A DNA stretch of 64,000 bases from Prorocentrum cordatum (lineage: Eukaryota > Sar > Dinophyceae > Prorocentrales > Prorocentraceae): positions 25,001 through 89,000 of the forward strand of contig CAUYUJ010014339.1 of assembly GCA_963575745.1 (NCBI GenBank). The letters run 5' to 3'. The position numbers were made by a program, and so were the translations under genes. Every line of letters starts with the position of its first letter. The stretch's first letter is position 1. The notes under the pieces were generated by a model that made no database searches, had not been told where the DNA came from, and worked only from the letters and a program-made list of their open reading frames with translations. This document shows positions 11,640 to 23,830 of this stretch, piece after piece.

Positions 11640-12195
11640 ACCTTATCGAACCCAAAAAGGCCCGAATGCGGTCCAAGAGTGCCCCAAAAGGCACCCAAGA
11701 AGGTCCAAGAGGGCCCCGAATCGCCCACAGAACGCTCCAATACGCACAGGATGGCCTTAAAGCCGGCCCAAGACGCCCCCGAGACGTCTCAAGAGGCCTC
11801 CGAGAGGACCCCCAAGAGAGCCCCAAGAGGCAAACATCATGGAGCTCCCTCAGGTTCTTGAAAGAGTTTGTCGCTCTCGCCTTTTCGACTTCCCGTCGCT
11901 CCAAGACGGTCCAGGAGACAGCCAAAACCGAGCCAAGACGGCCCAAGAGGCCCCAAAACGGCCCAAGAGTGTCCCAAGACGGACCAAGAGGCAGACGGGG
12001 ACCCCGAACGGAGACTTCGAGCCCTCGGTCACGAGGGGTCCCCAGGAGGCCCCAAAAGGCCCCCCCCCCCCCCAGAGGCCCCCAGGAAGCCCCAAGAGGT
12101 CCCCAAGAGGCTTTCAAGAGTCACCCAACAAGCCCCAGAACTGCCCCCACGAGGCCGCCGAGAGCGCTCCGAAGAGACCCCAAGAAGAATACCTG
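11640..12195. repeat. CCCAAGAGG minisatellite array, second block
   Basis: Same degenerate unit and orientation as 7535-8345, with a C12 homopolymer near 12061. Frames in it are Pro/Lys/Arg-rich repeat translations. Confidence 0.85.
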
Positions 12196-12229
12196 AAGAC
12201 TCTGACCTACAACCCAAGCGCGGTGGCGG

Positions 12230-15200
12230 GATGGGCCGAAAATCATTAGACCTGGCCCGGCACAGAAACGGAAAGAGCGCTTCAGAAACAGAAACCGAAA
12301 TTACTCACACCACCGTTCGTACTGGGAGCCTTGGCGTTGAGACCTTGTTACGTCACCCCTCGCTCTTGGGAGCCTTGGTGTTCAGAAATTGTTGCGTTGC
12401 CGCCCGTTCCTGAGCCTTGGCTGGGCCTTGGTGTCAGGAACTTGTTACGTCACCGCTCCCTGCTGGGAGCCTTGGTCTTATCAGCTTGTTTACGTCACCG
12501 TTCGCTCTTGGGAGCCTTGGTGTGAAGAGCTTTTTGCGTTACCGATCGCTCTCTATTTGGCGTCTCTGGGCCTTCTTGGGAGTCCTATTGGGGCCCTTGT
12601 CGGGCCCTTTTGGAGGCCTCTTGGGAACCTCTTGGGGGCCTCTTGGGGCTTCTTGGGAGGCTCTGGGGGCCTCCTGGGAGCTTCTTGGGGCGAAAGGCTA
12701 GACTTTTCGGTTCGTGGTCCCCCTCTTGGGGCCGTCTTGGGGCCCTCTTGGGCCGTCTTGGGCGCCTCTTGGGGGCCTCTTGGGAGCCTCTTGGGCCGTC
12801 TTGGGGCGGTCTTGGGGGCCTCTTGGAGCGTCTTCAACGTAGTAAAAGCCGAAAAGCCTTGTATGCTAAACATGTCCCTTTTCCCATCGGGAATCACTGA
12901 TTTTCGCCTCCGATTGGCCTCTTGGGACGCCTCTTGGGGGCCTCTTGGGGCTTCTTGGGGGGCTCCGGGGGCCTCCTGGGAGCGTCTTGGGGCGAAAGGC
13001 TAGACTTTTCGGTTCGTGGTCCACCTCTTGGGGCCGTCTTGGCGCCCTCTTGGGCCGTCTTGAGCGCCTCTTGGGCCGTCTTGGGGCCCTCTTGGGCCGT
13101 TTTGGGGGCCTCTTGGGAGCCTCTTGGGCCGTCTTGGGGCGGTCTTGGGGGCCTCTTGGGCCGTCGTCAACGCCGTGAAAGGCGAAAAGCCGTAGATGTT
13201 AAGAATATACGCTTGCCTCGGGAAAATCAATGATTTCGGCCTCTTGGGGCCCTCTTGGGACGCCCCTTGGGCGCCTCTTGGGGGCCTCTTGGGCCGTTTT
13301 GGGCTCTCTTGGAGCGCTCTTGGGCCGTCTTGGGGGGGAACCCGAAAAACATGCAAAAACCTAAGGGAAAACCCGAAAACGGCCATTAACACCCAAATGC
13401 GCACACTCCCCTCCCCTGGAACCCCTCCCTTTAGAGCTTCGCCCACACCAAAACGTCATCACTCGTACCTCGCTCTTTCCGTTACCTGGGCCAGCACGGA
13501 AACGGAAACGGGCCGTCTGGGGGCCCTCTTGGGCCGTTTTGGGGGCCTTTTGGGAGCCTCTTGGGCCGTCTTGGGGCGGTCTTGGGGGCCTCTTGGGCCG
13601 TCGTCAACGCCGTGAAAGGCGAAAAGCCGTAGATGCCAAAAGTAGACGCTTGCCTCCGGAAAATCAATGATTTTGGCCTCTTGGGGCCCTCTTGGGACGC
13701 CCCTTGGGCGCCTCTGGGGGGCCTCTTGGGGGCCTCTTGGGCGGTCGTGGGCTCTCTTGGAGCGCTCTTCGGCCGTCTGGAGGGAGAATCCGAAGAACAT
13801 GCAAAAACCCAAAGGGACCCCCCCCAAATAGGACCATTAGACCTCGCCTCCGCGCCTCGCCCCCGCTCTGCACTCCCCCTAGAAGGGCTTCGCCCCCTAC
13901 TCAACGTCACTCGCTCGTACCTCGCTCTTTCCGTCACCTGGGCCGGCACAGAAACGGAAAGAGCGCTGCAGCAACCGATACCGAAATTATTCACACCACC
14001 GTTCGTACCGGGAGCCTTGGCGTTGAGAGTTTGTTACGTCACCCCTCGCTCTTGGGAGCCTTGGTGTTCAGAGATGGTTGCGTTGCCGCCCGTTCCTGAG
14101 CCTTGGCTGGGCCTTGGTGTCAGGAACTTGTTACGTCATCGCTCCCTGCTGGGAACCTTGGTCTTATCAGCTTGTTTACGTCACAGTTCGCTCGTGGGAG
14201 CCTTGGCGTAAAGAGCATTTTGCGTTACCGATCGCTCTTTATTTGGCTTCTCTGAGCCTTCTTGGGAGTCCTATTGCGGCCCTTTTTGAACCCCTTTGGG
14301 GGTCTCTTGGGGGCATCTTGGGGCTAGACTTTCGGGTTCGTGGTCCCCCTTCTGGGGCCGTCTTGGGGCCCTCTTGGGCCGTCTTGGGCGCCTCTTGGGC
14401 CGTCTGGGGGCCCTCTTGGGGCGTTTTCGGGGCCTCTTGGGCCGTTTTGGGGCGGTCTTGGGGGCTTCTTGGACCCTTTCTTGGACCGTCTTCAACGCCG
14501 TGGAAGCCGAAAAGCCGTGCATGCTAAACATGTACGCTTTCCTGTAGGACATCAAAGATTTTCGCCTCCTGATGGCCTCGTCGGACGCCTCTTGGGAGCC
14601 TCTTGGGGCTTCTTGGGGGGCTCCGGGGGCCTCCTGGGAGCGTCTTGGGGCGATAGGCTAGACTTTTCGGTTCGTGGTCCCCCTCTTGGGGCCGTCTTGG
14701 GGCCCTCTTGGGCCGTCTTGGGCGCCTCTTGGGCCGTCTGGGGGCCCTCTTGGGCCGTTTTGGGGGCCCTCTTGGCAGCCTCTTGGGCCGCTTTGGGGCG
14801 GTCTTGGGGGCCTCTTGGGCCGTCGTCAACGCCGTGAAAGGCGAAAAGCCGTAGATGCTGAAAATAGACGCTTGCCTCCGGAAAATCCCTGATTTTGGCG
14901 TCTTGGGGCTCTCTTGGGACGCCCCTTGGGCGCCTCTGGGGGGCCTCTTGGGGGCCTCTTGGGCGGTCGTGGGCTCTCTTGGAGCGCTCTTCGGCCGTCT
15001 GGAGGGAGAATCCGAAGAACATGCAAAAACCCAAAGGGACCCCCCCCAAATAGGACCATTAGACCTCGCCTCCGCGCCTCGCCCCCGCTCTGCACTCCCC
15101 CTAGAAGGGCTTCGCCCCCTACTCAACGTCACTCGCTCGTACCTCGCTCTTTCCGTCACCAGGGCCGGCACAGAAACGGAAAGAGCGCTGCAGCAACCGA

Positions 15201-17215
15201 TACCGAAATTATTCACACCACCGTTCGTACCGGGAGCCTTGGCGTTGAGAGTTTGTTACGTCACCCCTCGCTCTTGGGAGCCTTGGTGTTCAGAGATGGT
15301 TGCGTTGCCGCCCGTTCCTGAGCCTTGGCTGGGCCTTGGTGTCAGGAACTTGTTACGTCATCGCTCCCTGCTGGGAACCTTGGTCTTATCAGCTTGTTTA
15401 CGTCACAGTTCGCTCGTGGGAGCCTTGGCGTAAAGAGCATTGTGCGTTACCGATCGCTCTTTATTTGGCTTCTCTGAGCCTTCTTGGGAGTCCTATTGCG
15501 GCCCTTTTTGAGCCCCTTTGGGGGCCTCTTGGGGCTTCTTGGGGGGCTGTGGGGGCCTCCCGGGAGCGTCTTGGGGGGATAGGCTAGACTTTTCGGTTCG
15601 CGGTCCCCCTCTTGGGGCCGTCCTGGGGCCCTCTTGGGCCGTCTTGGGCGCCTCTTGGGCCGTCTGGGGGCCCTCTTGAGCCGTGCTGGGGGCCTCTTGG
15701 GGCCTCTTGGGCCGTCTTGGGGCGGTCGTGGGGGCCTCTTGGACCGTCTTCAACGCCGTGAAAACCGAAAAGCCGTAGATGCTAAAAATGTTCGTTCTCC
15801 TTTGGACAATCGATGATTTTGGCCTCCTGATGGCCCCGTGGGGCGCGTCCTGGGGGCCTCTTGGGGCTTCTGGGGGGGCTGTGGGGGCCTCCCCGGAGCG
15901 CCTTGGGGGATAAGCTAAACTGTTCGGTTCGTGGTCCCCCTCTTGGGGCCCTCTTGGGCCGTCTTGGGCGCCTCTTGGGCCGTCTGGGGGCCCTCTTGGG
16001 CCGTTTTGGAGGCCTCTTGGGAGCCTCTTGGGCCGTCTTGGGGCGGTCTTTGGGGCCTTTTGGGCCGTCGTCAACGCCGTGAAAGGCGAAAAGCCGTATA
16101 TGCTGAAAGTATACGTTTGCCTCGGGAAAATCGCTGAATGTGGCCTTTTGGGCCCCTCTTGGGACGCCCCTTGGGCGCCTCTTGGGGGCCTCTTGGGGGC
16201 CTCTTGGGACGTCTTGGGGCTGTCTTGGGCGGTCTTGGGCTCTTCTTGGGCGGTCTTGGGCTCTTCTGGGACGGAAAATAAATGATAACCGAAAGACGTG
16301 CAAAAAAACCTAAGGAACACCCCCCAAACGGCCATTCGAGCCCAAACGTGAGCGCTACGCACCCCCCTGGACACCCATTAAGGGGCTTCGCCCAAAACAC
16401 AACGTCATCGCTCGTACCTCGCTCTTTCCGTTACCTGGCCCGGCACAAAAACGGAAAGAGCGCTTCAGAAACAAAGACCGAAATTACTTACACCACCGTT
16501 CGTACCGGGAGCTTTGGCGTTGAGAGCTTGTTACGTCACCCCTCGTTCTTGGGAGCCTCGGTGTTCAGAAATTGTTGCATTGCCGCCCGTTCCTGAGCCT
16601 TGGCTGGGCCTTGGTGTCAGGAACTTGTTACGTCACCGCTCCCTGCTGGGAACCTTGGTCGTTTCAGCTTGTTTACGTCACCGTTCGCTCTTTGGGAGCC
16701 TTGGTGTGAAGAGCTTTCTGCGCGTCTCTGGGCTTTCTTGGGGGTCCTATTGGGGCCCTTTGTGGGCCCTCCTGGAGGCCTCTTGGGAACCTCTTGGGGG
16801 CCTCTTGGGGCTTCTTGGGGGGCTGTGGGGGCCTCCCAGGGGCGTCTTGGGGCGATAGGCTAGACTTTTCGGTTCGCGGTCACCCTCTTGGGGCCGTCTT
16901 GGGGCCCTCTTGGGCCGTCTTGGGCGCCTCCTGGGCCGCCTGAGGGCCCTCTTGGGCCGTTTGGGGGCCTCTTGGGAGCCTCTTGGGCCGTTTTGGGGCG
17001 GTCCCCATCGGAAATCAATGATTTGGGCCTCCTGATGGCCTCGTGGGGCGCCTCTTGGGGGCCTCTTGGGGCTTCTTGGGGGGCTCTTGGGGCCTCATGG
17101 GAGCGTCTTGGGGCGAAAGGCTAGACTTTTCGGTTCATGGTCCCCCTCTTGAAGCCGTCTTGGGCGCCTCTTGGACCGTATTTGGGGTCCTCTTGGGCCG
17201 TTTTTGGGGCCTCTT
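12230..17215. repeat. Higher-order array of CTTGGG minisatellite and 1.2-1.7 kb units
   Basis: About 5 kb built from two alternating parts: a 9-18 bp minisatellite (CCTCTTGGGGGCCTCTTGGG types) and a unique-looking segment of about 350-500 bp that starts near GGCACAGAAACGGAAAGAGC and continues through ACACCACCGTTCGTAC and GGAACTTGTTACGTCA. The marker GGCACAGAAACGG (or a close variant) occurs near 12260, 13945, 15167 and 16442, giving spacings of about 1686, 1222 and 1275 bp. The Gly/Ala/Ser/Trp/Leu-rich frames on both strands are repeat translations. The spacer segments could themselves be degenerate transposable elements. Confidence 0.85.
13640..14280 (+). repeat. First copy of a nearly identical 1222-bp tandem duplication
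   Basis: The block 13640-14280 recurs at about 14862-15502, offset by exactly 1222 bp, with only scattered changes (CACCTGGGCCGG in one, CACCAGGGCCGG in the other). This is far more similar than other units of the array, so the duplication is recent. Confidence 0.85.
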
Positions 17216-17219
17216 GGCT

Positions 17220-18985
17220 TAAAAGGGCGAGGGGAACACCATCCACGGGCTGGGCTGGAGAGGCGAGGAGAAAGAGGGCGCCCAAAGTTTGGGCGGCTCC
17301 CCCCCAAATTCGGGCGCGCTTCTCCCACATAACCGCACCTCCGCGTCGCGATCTCGGACTGGCACTTACTAGCCTGCACTGTGTTGAAATTGCGGAAAGG
17401 GTCGCGATGCCGTCTGAACAAATTGGCATCCGCTCGGCTCTCATGCCTCCGCAAGCCGACAACTGCACGGAAAAGCTCACGGCAGGGCGTCGCTCGATTG
17501 CGCCAGCATGCAGGCGAGCACGTGGTTCCACTCCTGGGTATGCTCAGGCTGATTCCGAGCTTCGGTTTGATGACTTGCCCACCTCCTTGTTTCACTGCCC
17601 GCCCAAATACTTCCATGATTAAAAACGGCTCGTCTGCCATTTGGGAAGTGTCATTACTTCCCAGCCTCGGGCACTTCGGTCGAGACGACTACGGCGATGC
17701 ACAATTCGACCAGGCCCTTCTTGAGTGTACCGGTGTCCTGCCGGCGCGTCCGAGGAGTACTCGGCCAGCGCGGTCCCGGGTGAGGGGGCACCAATGAGGC
17801 ACGGGCCACTTCGGGAAGAAATGAGCCGCATCACGAAGGGAGACGACTCAAGTAGGAACAAGGAGACACCACCACACCTCCGCCGCCAGCTGGAAGCGCC
17901 AGGGAGGGACTTCCTGATGATGTATTCCTGTCCTTTTTTGCTCGAAGCACTCCCTATCCCCAGCTCGGGGGCGCATCATGAACCCCCCGCGCTGGAGATG
18001 GCCCCTCTGGCGATGATGGCGTCGCCTCCCCTTCCTCCGACCAAACGGATTGGGCTCCAGCCTACCCCCGGAACTGGAAGTCAGAGGGACTCCCCTTCGA
18101 GTGCTGAAGCAAGGTTTTGTACGCACAAGTGCATGCTTCCAGCGAACGGCCCGCACTGGCAGGCATGGGCCCGCACAGTATAATGGACTAGAAAACAAAC
18201 TGCACCACCCCACCTACAACGCCACGGGCCTGGGCATATACCATGAATTCCGGCTCGGGTTTTTGCGTGGTGTTCGCTACGGCCGCGATTAGCCGTAGCG
18301 CAAAATGGGGAGCCGCAAGTGGGGTGGTGCCGCTTGTTTTTTGGACGATCGAATCAATTCGGGAACGGGCTGACCCAGGTCAGCCAAGCCCACGTCTCGA
18401 CCCGGCCTGGCCACAAAACGGCCCGCAAAACTGGGTTAGCGGAGGGCGGAAACAGGGGGTCAGGTCCACGTGACTTCCAAGCCCGGGTCAGCCAGAAGGG
18501 TTCAAAGGTAGGAGATGACACCCGTCAGGGCGGACCCCAGTTACTCGTTGGTCCCCTGCCTCACGCCCAGCCTGGGTCGACCCGAGGCGCCTGAGCCGAT
18601 GGATGCCTGATGACGGACGGATCGGGCGAGGGGGAAGCTGACCAGGATGTCTCACGGACACGTACAGGAGAAGTGCTCGCCCAGACAACGGCGGCTCCTC
18701 CGCCCAGCCCGAATCTGCTCCAAGTCAGTCCCTGGACCCCTCCTGCCCTCCACCCAGACCCGTTGAGGGCCGCCGCTGTCTCGAGCGGCCCTCCTCCGAG
18801 TTACCTGCGCCCCGACCACTGCTGCGGAGCGGCATGCGGGCCACAGGCCACAGGACGCCAAGTAATGCCATGCTCGTCGAGCAGCACCGCCGCTCTGGCA
18901 TCCGTGTCCGCGTGCTTCAAAATCGATGCACAAACCATGTCCCGAACGTTCGAGACCCATACATGTTTGGACGAGGTTCAATCCA
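17220..18985. other. Unassigned region after the minisatellite array
   Basis: Mixed sequence without a recognised gene. TGACCCGGGT / GGGTCAGCC motifs near 18370-18500 resemble those near 61625-61700, indicating a dispersed repeat. Confidence 0.4.
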
Positions 18986-18989
18986 ACTT

Positions 18990-19150
18990 ATAGTTGTACA
19001 TACATGTACATACGTACAGGTATACATGCATTTAGGTGTATGCACATAAACATGTATGTACGCATGTGCATGTATGTATATGCATATATATATATATGTA
19101 TATTATACATATGTCCATACACAGCTATGTATATATATATATATATATAC

Positions 19151-19183
<33 letters not shown>

Positions 19184-19222
19184 TGTATGTATGTATGTAT
19201 ATATATAAAACAAAATATGTAT
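18990..19222. repeat. AT-rich microsatellite island: (TA)n and (GTAT)n
   Basis: Runs of TATATATATATATATATATA and of GTAT (around ten units, 19155-19202), flanked by TACATACATGTACATACG-type sequence. It is the strongest AT-rich interruption of the GC-rich window. Confidence 0.95.
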
Positions 19223-20453
19223 ATGGGGGGCCGCAATCCTTGACGTTCCTGTGGCAACCGCGATTGCAACGACAGTCCGCGGCTGAAGCTGCGTGCCAAT
19301 CCCCCTTGCGCCAGGTCGGCCTCTGCGGCATGAGATCGCCGTTGTAGGCAAGAGAGAAGATGCCTGGGCACTGTGAGCTTTGACGAAGAAGGTGCAGAAA
19401 TATACGCTCGGGGCCAGGTCGGGTGGTTATGTTCTGCGCAAGGCTCCGAAGTGTCCAGGCATGTGCCAGAATCCCCGCTCCCTCCTCGTCCTCCTTATCT
19501 GTCACGTCCTCAGCGTAATTACTCCTCACCCTCGTTGTCCCCATTCTCGGTTTCGTCTTCCACCTGCTCCCCCACCTCATTCAAATGCTCCTACCCTTGA
19601 TGTGCACCTGATCCTCCTCATCCTCTTTCCGCCCTCCCTGGCGCCCCCGAGCCCACTCTTGACCGCCCTCTTGGAAACAATAAACCGGCGCCCAACAAAT
19701 TGTTGAAACTCCTCGCTGGAGCCCCCCCCCTGGCGGCGCCTCCAGCCCTGGGCGGGGGGTCCAACGACCATCCGAGGAAGCCGCGCGGATCTCCGACAGT
19801 TTATGTTGTGTAGGGCCGAAGGATCAGGTCTGCAGACACCAACGCAAGGGCGTCAAGGGGTGTAACCACTCTGGGCGCTTTAACCGTGCGCTTCAAGCGC
19901 CCCCCTTGATGCACGCCCTTGACGCCCCCCCTTTTATACACCCTCTGGACGCCCCCCTCTGATTCACCCCCTTGACGTCCCCTTGTTCATGGTCCTGCAA
20001 AGAAAGGCGCTATCTGACTCTCAGCCCTACTCACAGTTGACAAGTTATGCTTTTGTATTATGTTTTTTTTTCTGACCTGGGGCGCGTGGGCGGCGCGGTG
20101 AGCAACGATGCATACTTTGTCATTTCGACCTCAGGTTTCGGGTTGACCTGCCCGGGCCGCGATTTGTGCCAGACCATCGTCCCCGATGTCTCCAGATGTC
20201 TCAAGCAAGGCAAACCACTTCGACAAACATCAACCTTCCTCCCCGTCCTGACTATCAAGCCCTCTTCTGCCTCCTTCATCTCGCTAATGACTCTCCCCCC
20301 CTTCCTCCCGCTCATCTCGCTGCTGACGTCCTTTTCGTCCCTCCTTGCCCTGCTACTCCTCCTCCGCCTCCTCCTCCTCGCTTTGAATAACCATACCTCC
20401 TGCTTACGATACCACGTTGACTCCCTGCTGGATGCCGGGCAACTCAACTTGGC
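19223..20453. other. Unassigned region with a short GACGCCCCCC repeat
   Basis: Around 19850-19980 the phrase CCTTGACGCCC / CTTGATGCACGCCC recurs four or five times as a degenerate tandem repeat. Otherwise nothing recognised. Confidence 0.4.
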
Positions 20454-20735
20454 ATGGAGATGTTTGTCCCCCGATCCGCGGCCACTATTTTTGCAAGGGG
20501 CTCAGACGAAGAGTGGCTGCCAAAACCAAGCGTCCAAGGCATTTCGGACCAGGCCGACGCCCACTTCCGCGGTCTTGAAGCAGACAGGCAGAGACTGGCC
20601 GACCCAATGGAACGACTCGAGAACACGGTCACCAGCGTGGCTATGGGCCAAGCCGCACTGGCCGAATGCTGCCACCAGCCCGAGCAAGGCATCGCGACAA
20701 TCAAAAGTGAGCGAAGCAGCCTCAACACTGACTGA
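20454..20735 (+). other. Possible coiled-coil ORF fragment (94 codons)
   Basis: The frame contains a heptad-like stretch at residues 31-75 (FRGLEADRQRLADPMERLEN followed by TVTSVAMG). Similar coiled coils open ORF1 proteins of retrotransposons, so a relic of such an ORF is possible. It has no catalytic motif and no homologue that I can name, and it is followed by Pro/Ala-rich frame and the CTC microsatellite. It may equally be chance. Confidence 0.2.
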
Positions 20736-20970
20736 CAAATGACACTGACGGCCCAAACGGCGCCGCTTGTCGCGCCGGCACAGACCCGGGCGCCCCCCGC
20801 GGCACTGCCGCCTTCGCCCCTATGCCGCGCCAGCCGGGACGAGGCAGTTCTGATGCTACCGCAAAGTGCCTACCCGCAAGCTTCGGAAGTTAAACAAAAC
20901 ACCGCATGTCTGCATCGGCGTAGTGTACTTAGAGGCCTTCCCGTAGAGGAGCCCCAGGAGGCTCCGTGGA

Positions 20971-21195
20971 GGAGGCCTCCTCCCTCCTCCTCCTCCTCCT
21001 CCTCCTCCTCCTCCTCCTCCTCCTCCTCCTCCTCTCCTCCTCCCTCCCTCCTCCCCCTCCTCCCTCCTCCTCCTCTCCTCCTCCCCCCTCCCCCCCTCCC
21101 CTCCTCCCCCTCCTCCTCCCTCCTCCTCCTCCTCCTCCTCCTCCTCCTCCTCCTCCACCTCCTCCTCCTCCTCCTCCTCCTCCTCCTCCTACCGC
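20971..21195 (-). repeat. (CTC)n / (TCC)n microsatellite
   Basis: About 220 bp of CTC triplets with some C insertions; purine strand on the minus strand. Confidence 0.95.
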
Positions 21196-21490
21196 GCAGG
21201 GCAGCTCGTCGGGGGCGAGGGAACGGGGCATGACCTCAGAGCCGTGCCGCCGCGCCGCGCGCGCCCCTCACTGGCGCCCGTCCCGCGCCGCCGGGGCATC
21301 GATGGGCCTCCTCCGCCCCGCCGAGGTGACGCTGCCCGAGGCAGTCTTGCGCGCCTGTGCACGCTCCTGCGGGGGCGGAAGAGAGGGATGCGCCGTGGCA
21401 CGGTGCCTGCCCTGCGCTTCTGGCCGCGCCTCCTTCCCACTTCGCCACGGGGGGGCGCGGACCGGCGCGGCCTGCCCAGGCACGTATAGC

Positions 21491-21765
21491 GATTGCAAGG
21501 GCGAGCAATAAGCCTCCACAGCAATTTGCCTAAGTCGGGCCTGTCCCTCACAGGGGGCCAAAAAATAAAAATACCCAAACAATAATGCAAAAATAATGAA
21601 AAATCCGATGGGGATTATTTTCTGAATCTTTGTTGACCTTTAGGGTGTATTTTTGGGTTTTTTTTTATATTCATCGTGGAAAAAAAACCCTGCAGGGGGG
21701 GAGGCCCGACCTAAGTGTAGCTACTGCAAGGGCGAGCAAAAAGCCTCCACAGCAATTGGCCCAGG
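21491..21765. repeat. Direct repeat flanking a MITE
   Basis: The phrase GCAAGGGCGAGCAATAAGCC with CTCCACAGCAATTTG lies just left of the MITE (about 21495-21530), and GCAAGGGCGAGCAAAAAGCC with CTCCACAGCAATTGG lies just right of it (about 21727-21762). The flanking copies are too long for a normal target-site duplication. Confidence 0.7.
21534..21710 (+). mobile_element. MITE, GTCGGGC family, A/T-rich subfamily
   Basis: A 177-bp element with ends GTCGGGCCTGTCCCT and GGGGGAGGCCCGAC, flanked by CTAA on both sides (CCTAAGTCGGG and CCCGACCTAAG), consistent with a TA-containing target site. The interior contains AAAAATACCC and GGGTGTATTTTTGGG as a second inverted pair. No coding capacity. Confidence 0.75.
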
Positions 21766-21769
21766 GATC

Positions 21770-23410
21770 CTTTCGCCGCCCCGCGCGAGCCCGCGGCGGC
21801 GCCCTCCGCGCCGTCGCCAAGCGTGCGCCTCGGACCCCGTGGGGGTGGCGGCCCGCCGCCCGTGCTCTCGCGCGGCGGGGCCTCGCCCCACGCGGCCAAG
21901 GGGCGCCCGGCGCCGGGCCCGCTCCCCGACCGAGGCGGGGCCACGCGCGTCCGTGGAGTGCGCGCGGGCACCGACGCGGGCCGCCCTGTCGCCGAGGCCC
22001 GCGACGCGCGGCCTCCCAGCGCTGCGCCTTCTGCCTCGTCGTCGCAGGGCCGCCTCCGGGCCCGCGGTCGCCGAGGAGAGCGAGGGCCCGCCCGGGCCGC
22101 CGCGGGCAGCGAGTACGGCGCGCTGCAGCAGTGGCCCACCGGGTCCCCCTTGACTCTTCGGAGCGTTCACCTCGCGTGCTCCAGCGACGGGGATGAACGC
22201 CACCGGCTGCCACAACTACTGCGGATTCATGCCCGCGGCAACGACCTTGCTGTGCGTCGGCAGGCCCTGCCCCGTGCCTGCGCCGAGACGTCGACGGACC
22301 GACGGAGCGCGCCGCTGCGGGGCGCCCTCTGGGAGGCCACGCAGGCCGCGCGCCACCCCGGGCTGGGCGCGCGGGCGCCTGCCTCGCCGATCGAACGGAC
22401 CCGCGCCGCTGCGACGCAAGGGCAGCTGGGCGCCAGCTCGCCAGCTCGAGCCTGCCCGGCCGCAGCGATAGAACACAAGGGCGCGGGCCACCAGGTCCGC
22501 GACGACCCCGTCGAAGACCCGACAGCCATCAGGGGGTCCCCGACGACCCCATCGAAGGCCCGGGAACGCTAGGGGACTCCTGCAGACCCGAGTCCTTTTG
22601 CGTCAAGCACCGCGACTGCGTCCGACGGGAGGAACACATCGGCAAAGGCACGACCGCCTCCAACGCATACAGAAGCCCACGCCACCCAACGCCATCCTGC
22701 AATCTGGGTATGCCTCATCGTCGGGTGCGCAAAACTTGCGGACATCGACCAGCCTCGCGACAGGACGAGCCTGCCGCGGCGACCGACGTCTACAAACCTG
22801 CTCCAGGGACCACGATGGCCCGCGGAGGCTAACCCGACGGGGCAAGCCGCGGCCTACGCTGTAAGCGACGCCGTCCTGTGCGCGCACAGCGAAGCCAAGG
22901 CTTGGCTAGCAAGTGCATGGTCCTGAATTCGCGCCTGCACCAGGCAGCGCTGGAAGCGAGTGCTGAGTTCCGTGAGAGTGTGTGTGCAGGGCGCGTGATG
23001 GCATGCGCGTCCAGCAGGCGCGCGGGGGAGTGGTGCCTTGGCCATGGGCCAGACGGCGCCTGGGCACGCAAATGCTGCGGCGGTCCCTGGACAAATTCAC
23101 CCGCTGGAGCTGGCGCGGCGGCGCCCGTCGGAACTATTCGCTCCCCTCGCCGCCAACTAGCCACCAGAAGCGGCCCTCTCCACGGCCGCCATCAACGCCG
23201 GCGGAGGGACGCAACGGCCCCGTGGAGGGCGGCGGCGGCCAGAGGCCAATGGCAGCGCAACCACGCGCGAGCACCGCAGTCGCAGCACACGCCGAGGCCC
23301 GCTGAACACCGGCCAAATCGGACGAGCAATACCGCAACAGAGGGCGAAACCACGCAGCGACTCAGCGGCAGCAGGCGCCACTGGTCGGGACCTGCCCCCA
23401 TCGAGCCTGG
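21770..23410. other. GC-very-rich unassigned region
   Basis: Very high GC keeps many frames open on all strands. No family motif was found in any of them. Confidence 0.4.
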
Positions 23411-23435
23411 CATGTTCAAGGCCCAAAAAATCCCA

Positions 23436-23830
23436 CCAGCCCTCTGGGCGTCGGTGGTTTAGGGAGTTTCCTCTTCCTTCCTCTTTCCTTCGGGGTGGGG
23501 TTTACCCCTCCCCCTACCACCTCCCCATGAACCTGGACACGGGGTTCCGCGAGGTGTCGGAGCGTCCACAACGGCCTCGGCGAGGAAACCACGATCTTAC
23601 CCAAGATGGCCCCAAGAAGCGCCCAAGAGGTCCCAAGAGTGCGGCAAGATGGCCCCAAGACGTGGCCAGGAACCCCAAGAGGCTCCCAGAATGCCCCCAG
23701 AGGCTCCCAAGAGATCCCCACCTGCCCTCTGGGCGTAGGTGGTTTAGGGAGTTTCCTCTTCCACCCCTCCTTCTTCCCCTTCGGGGCCAAGATGCTCCAA
23801 GAGGCCTCGGCGAGAATGCCAAATCATTGA
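23436..23830. repeat. Direct repeats around a short CCCAAGA minisatellite
   Basis: CCCTCTGGGCGTCGGTGGTT (near 23440) recurs as CCCTCTGGGCGTAGGTGGTT (near 23725), each followed by TAGGGAGTTTCCTCTTCC. Between them are CCCCAAGAGG-type minisatellite units like those at 7.5-8.3 kb. A reverse-complement relative lies near 5150-5180. Confidence 0.7.

Noticed and set aside
12389-17124. Many Gly/Ala/Ser/Trp/Leu-rich frames (LLGASWGPLG types)
   Set aside because: Same peptide words appear in different frames and strands of the minisatellite; no non-repeat domain.
18285-18312. Spliced-leader-like word CCGTAGCGCAAAATGG
   Set aside because: Mixes sense and antisense pieces of the leader and does not match it over any long stretch.
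18990-19222. AT-rich island as organelle DNA or replication origin
   Set aside because: It is plain TA and GTAT microsatellite with no gene or origin motif.
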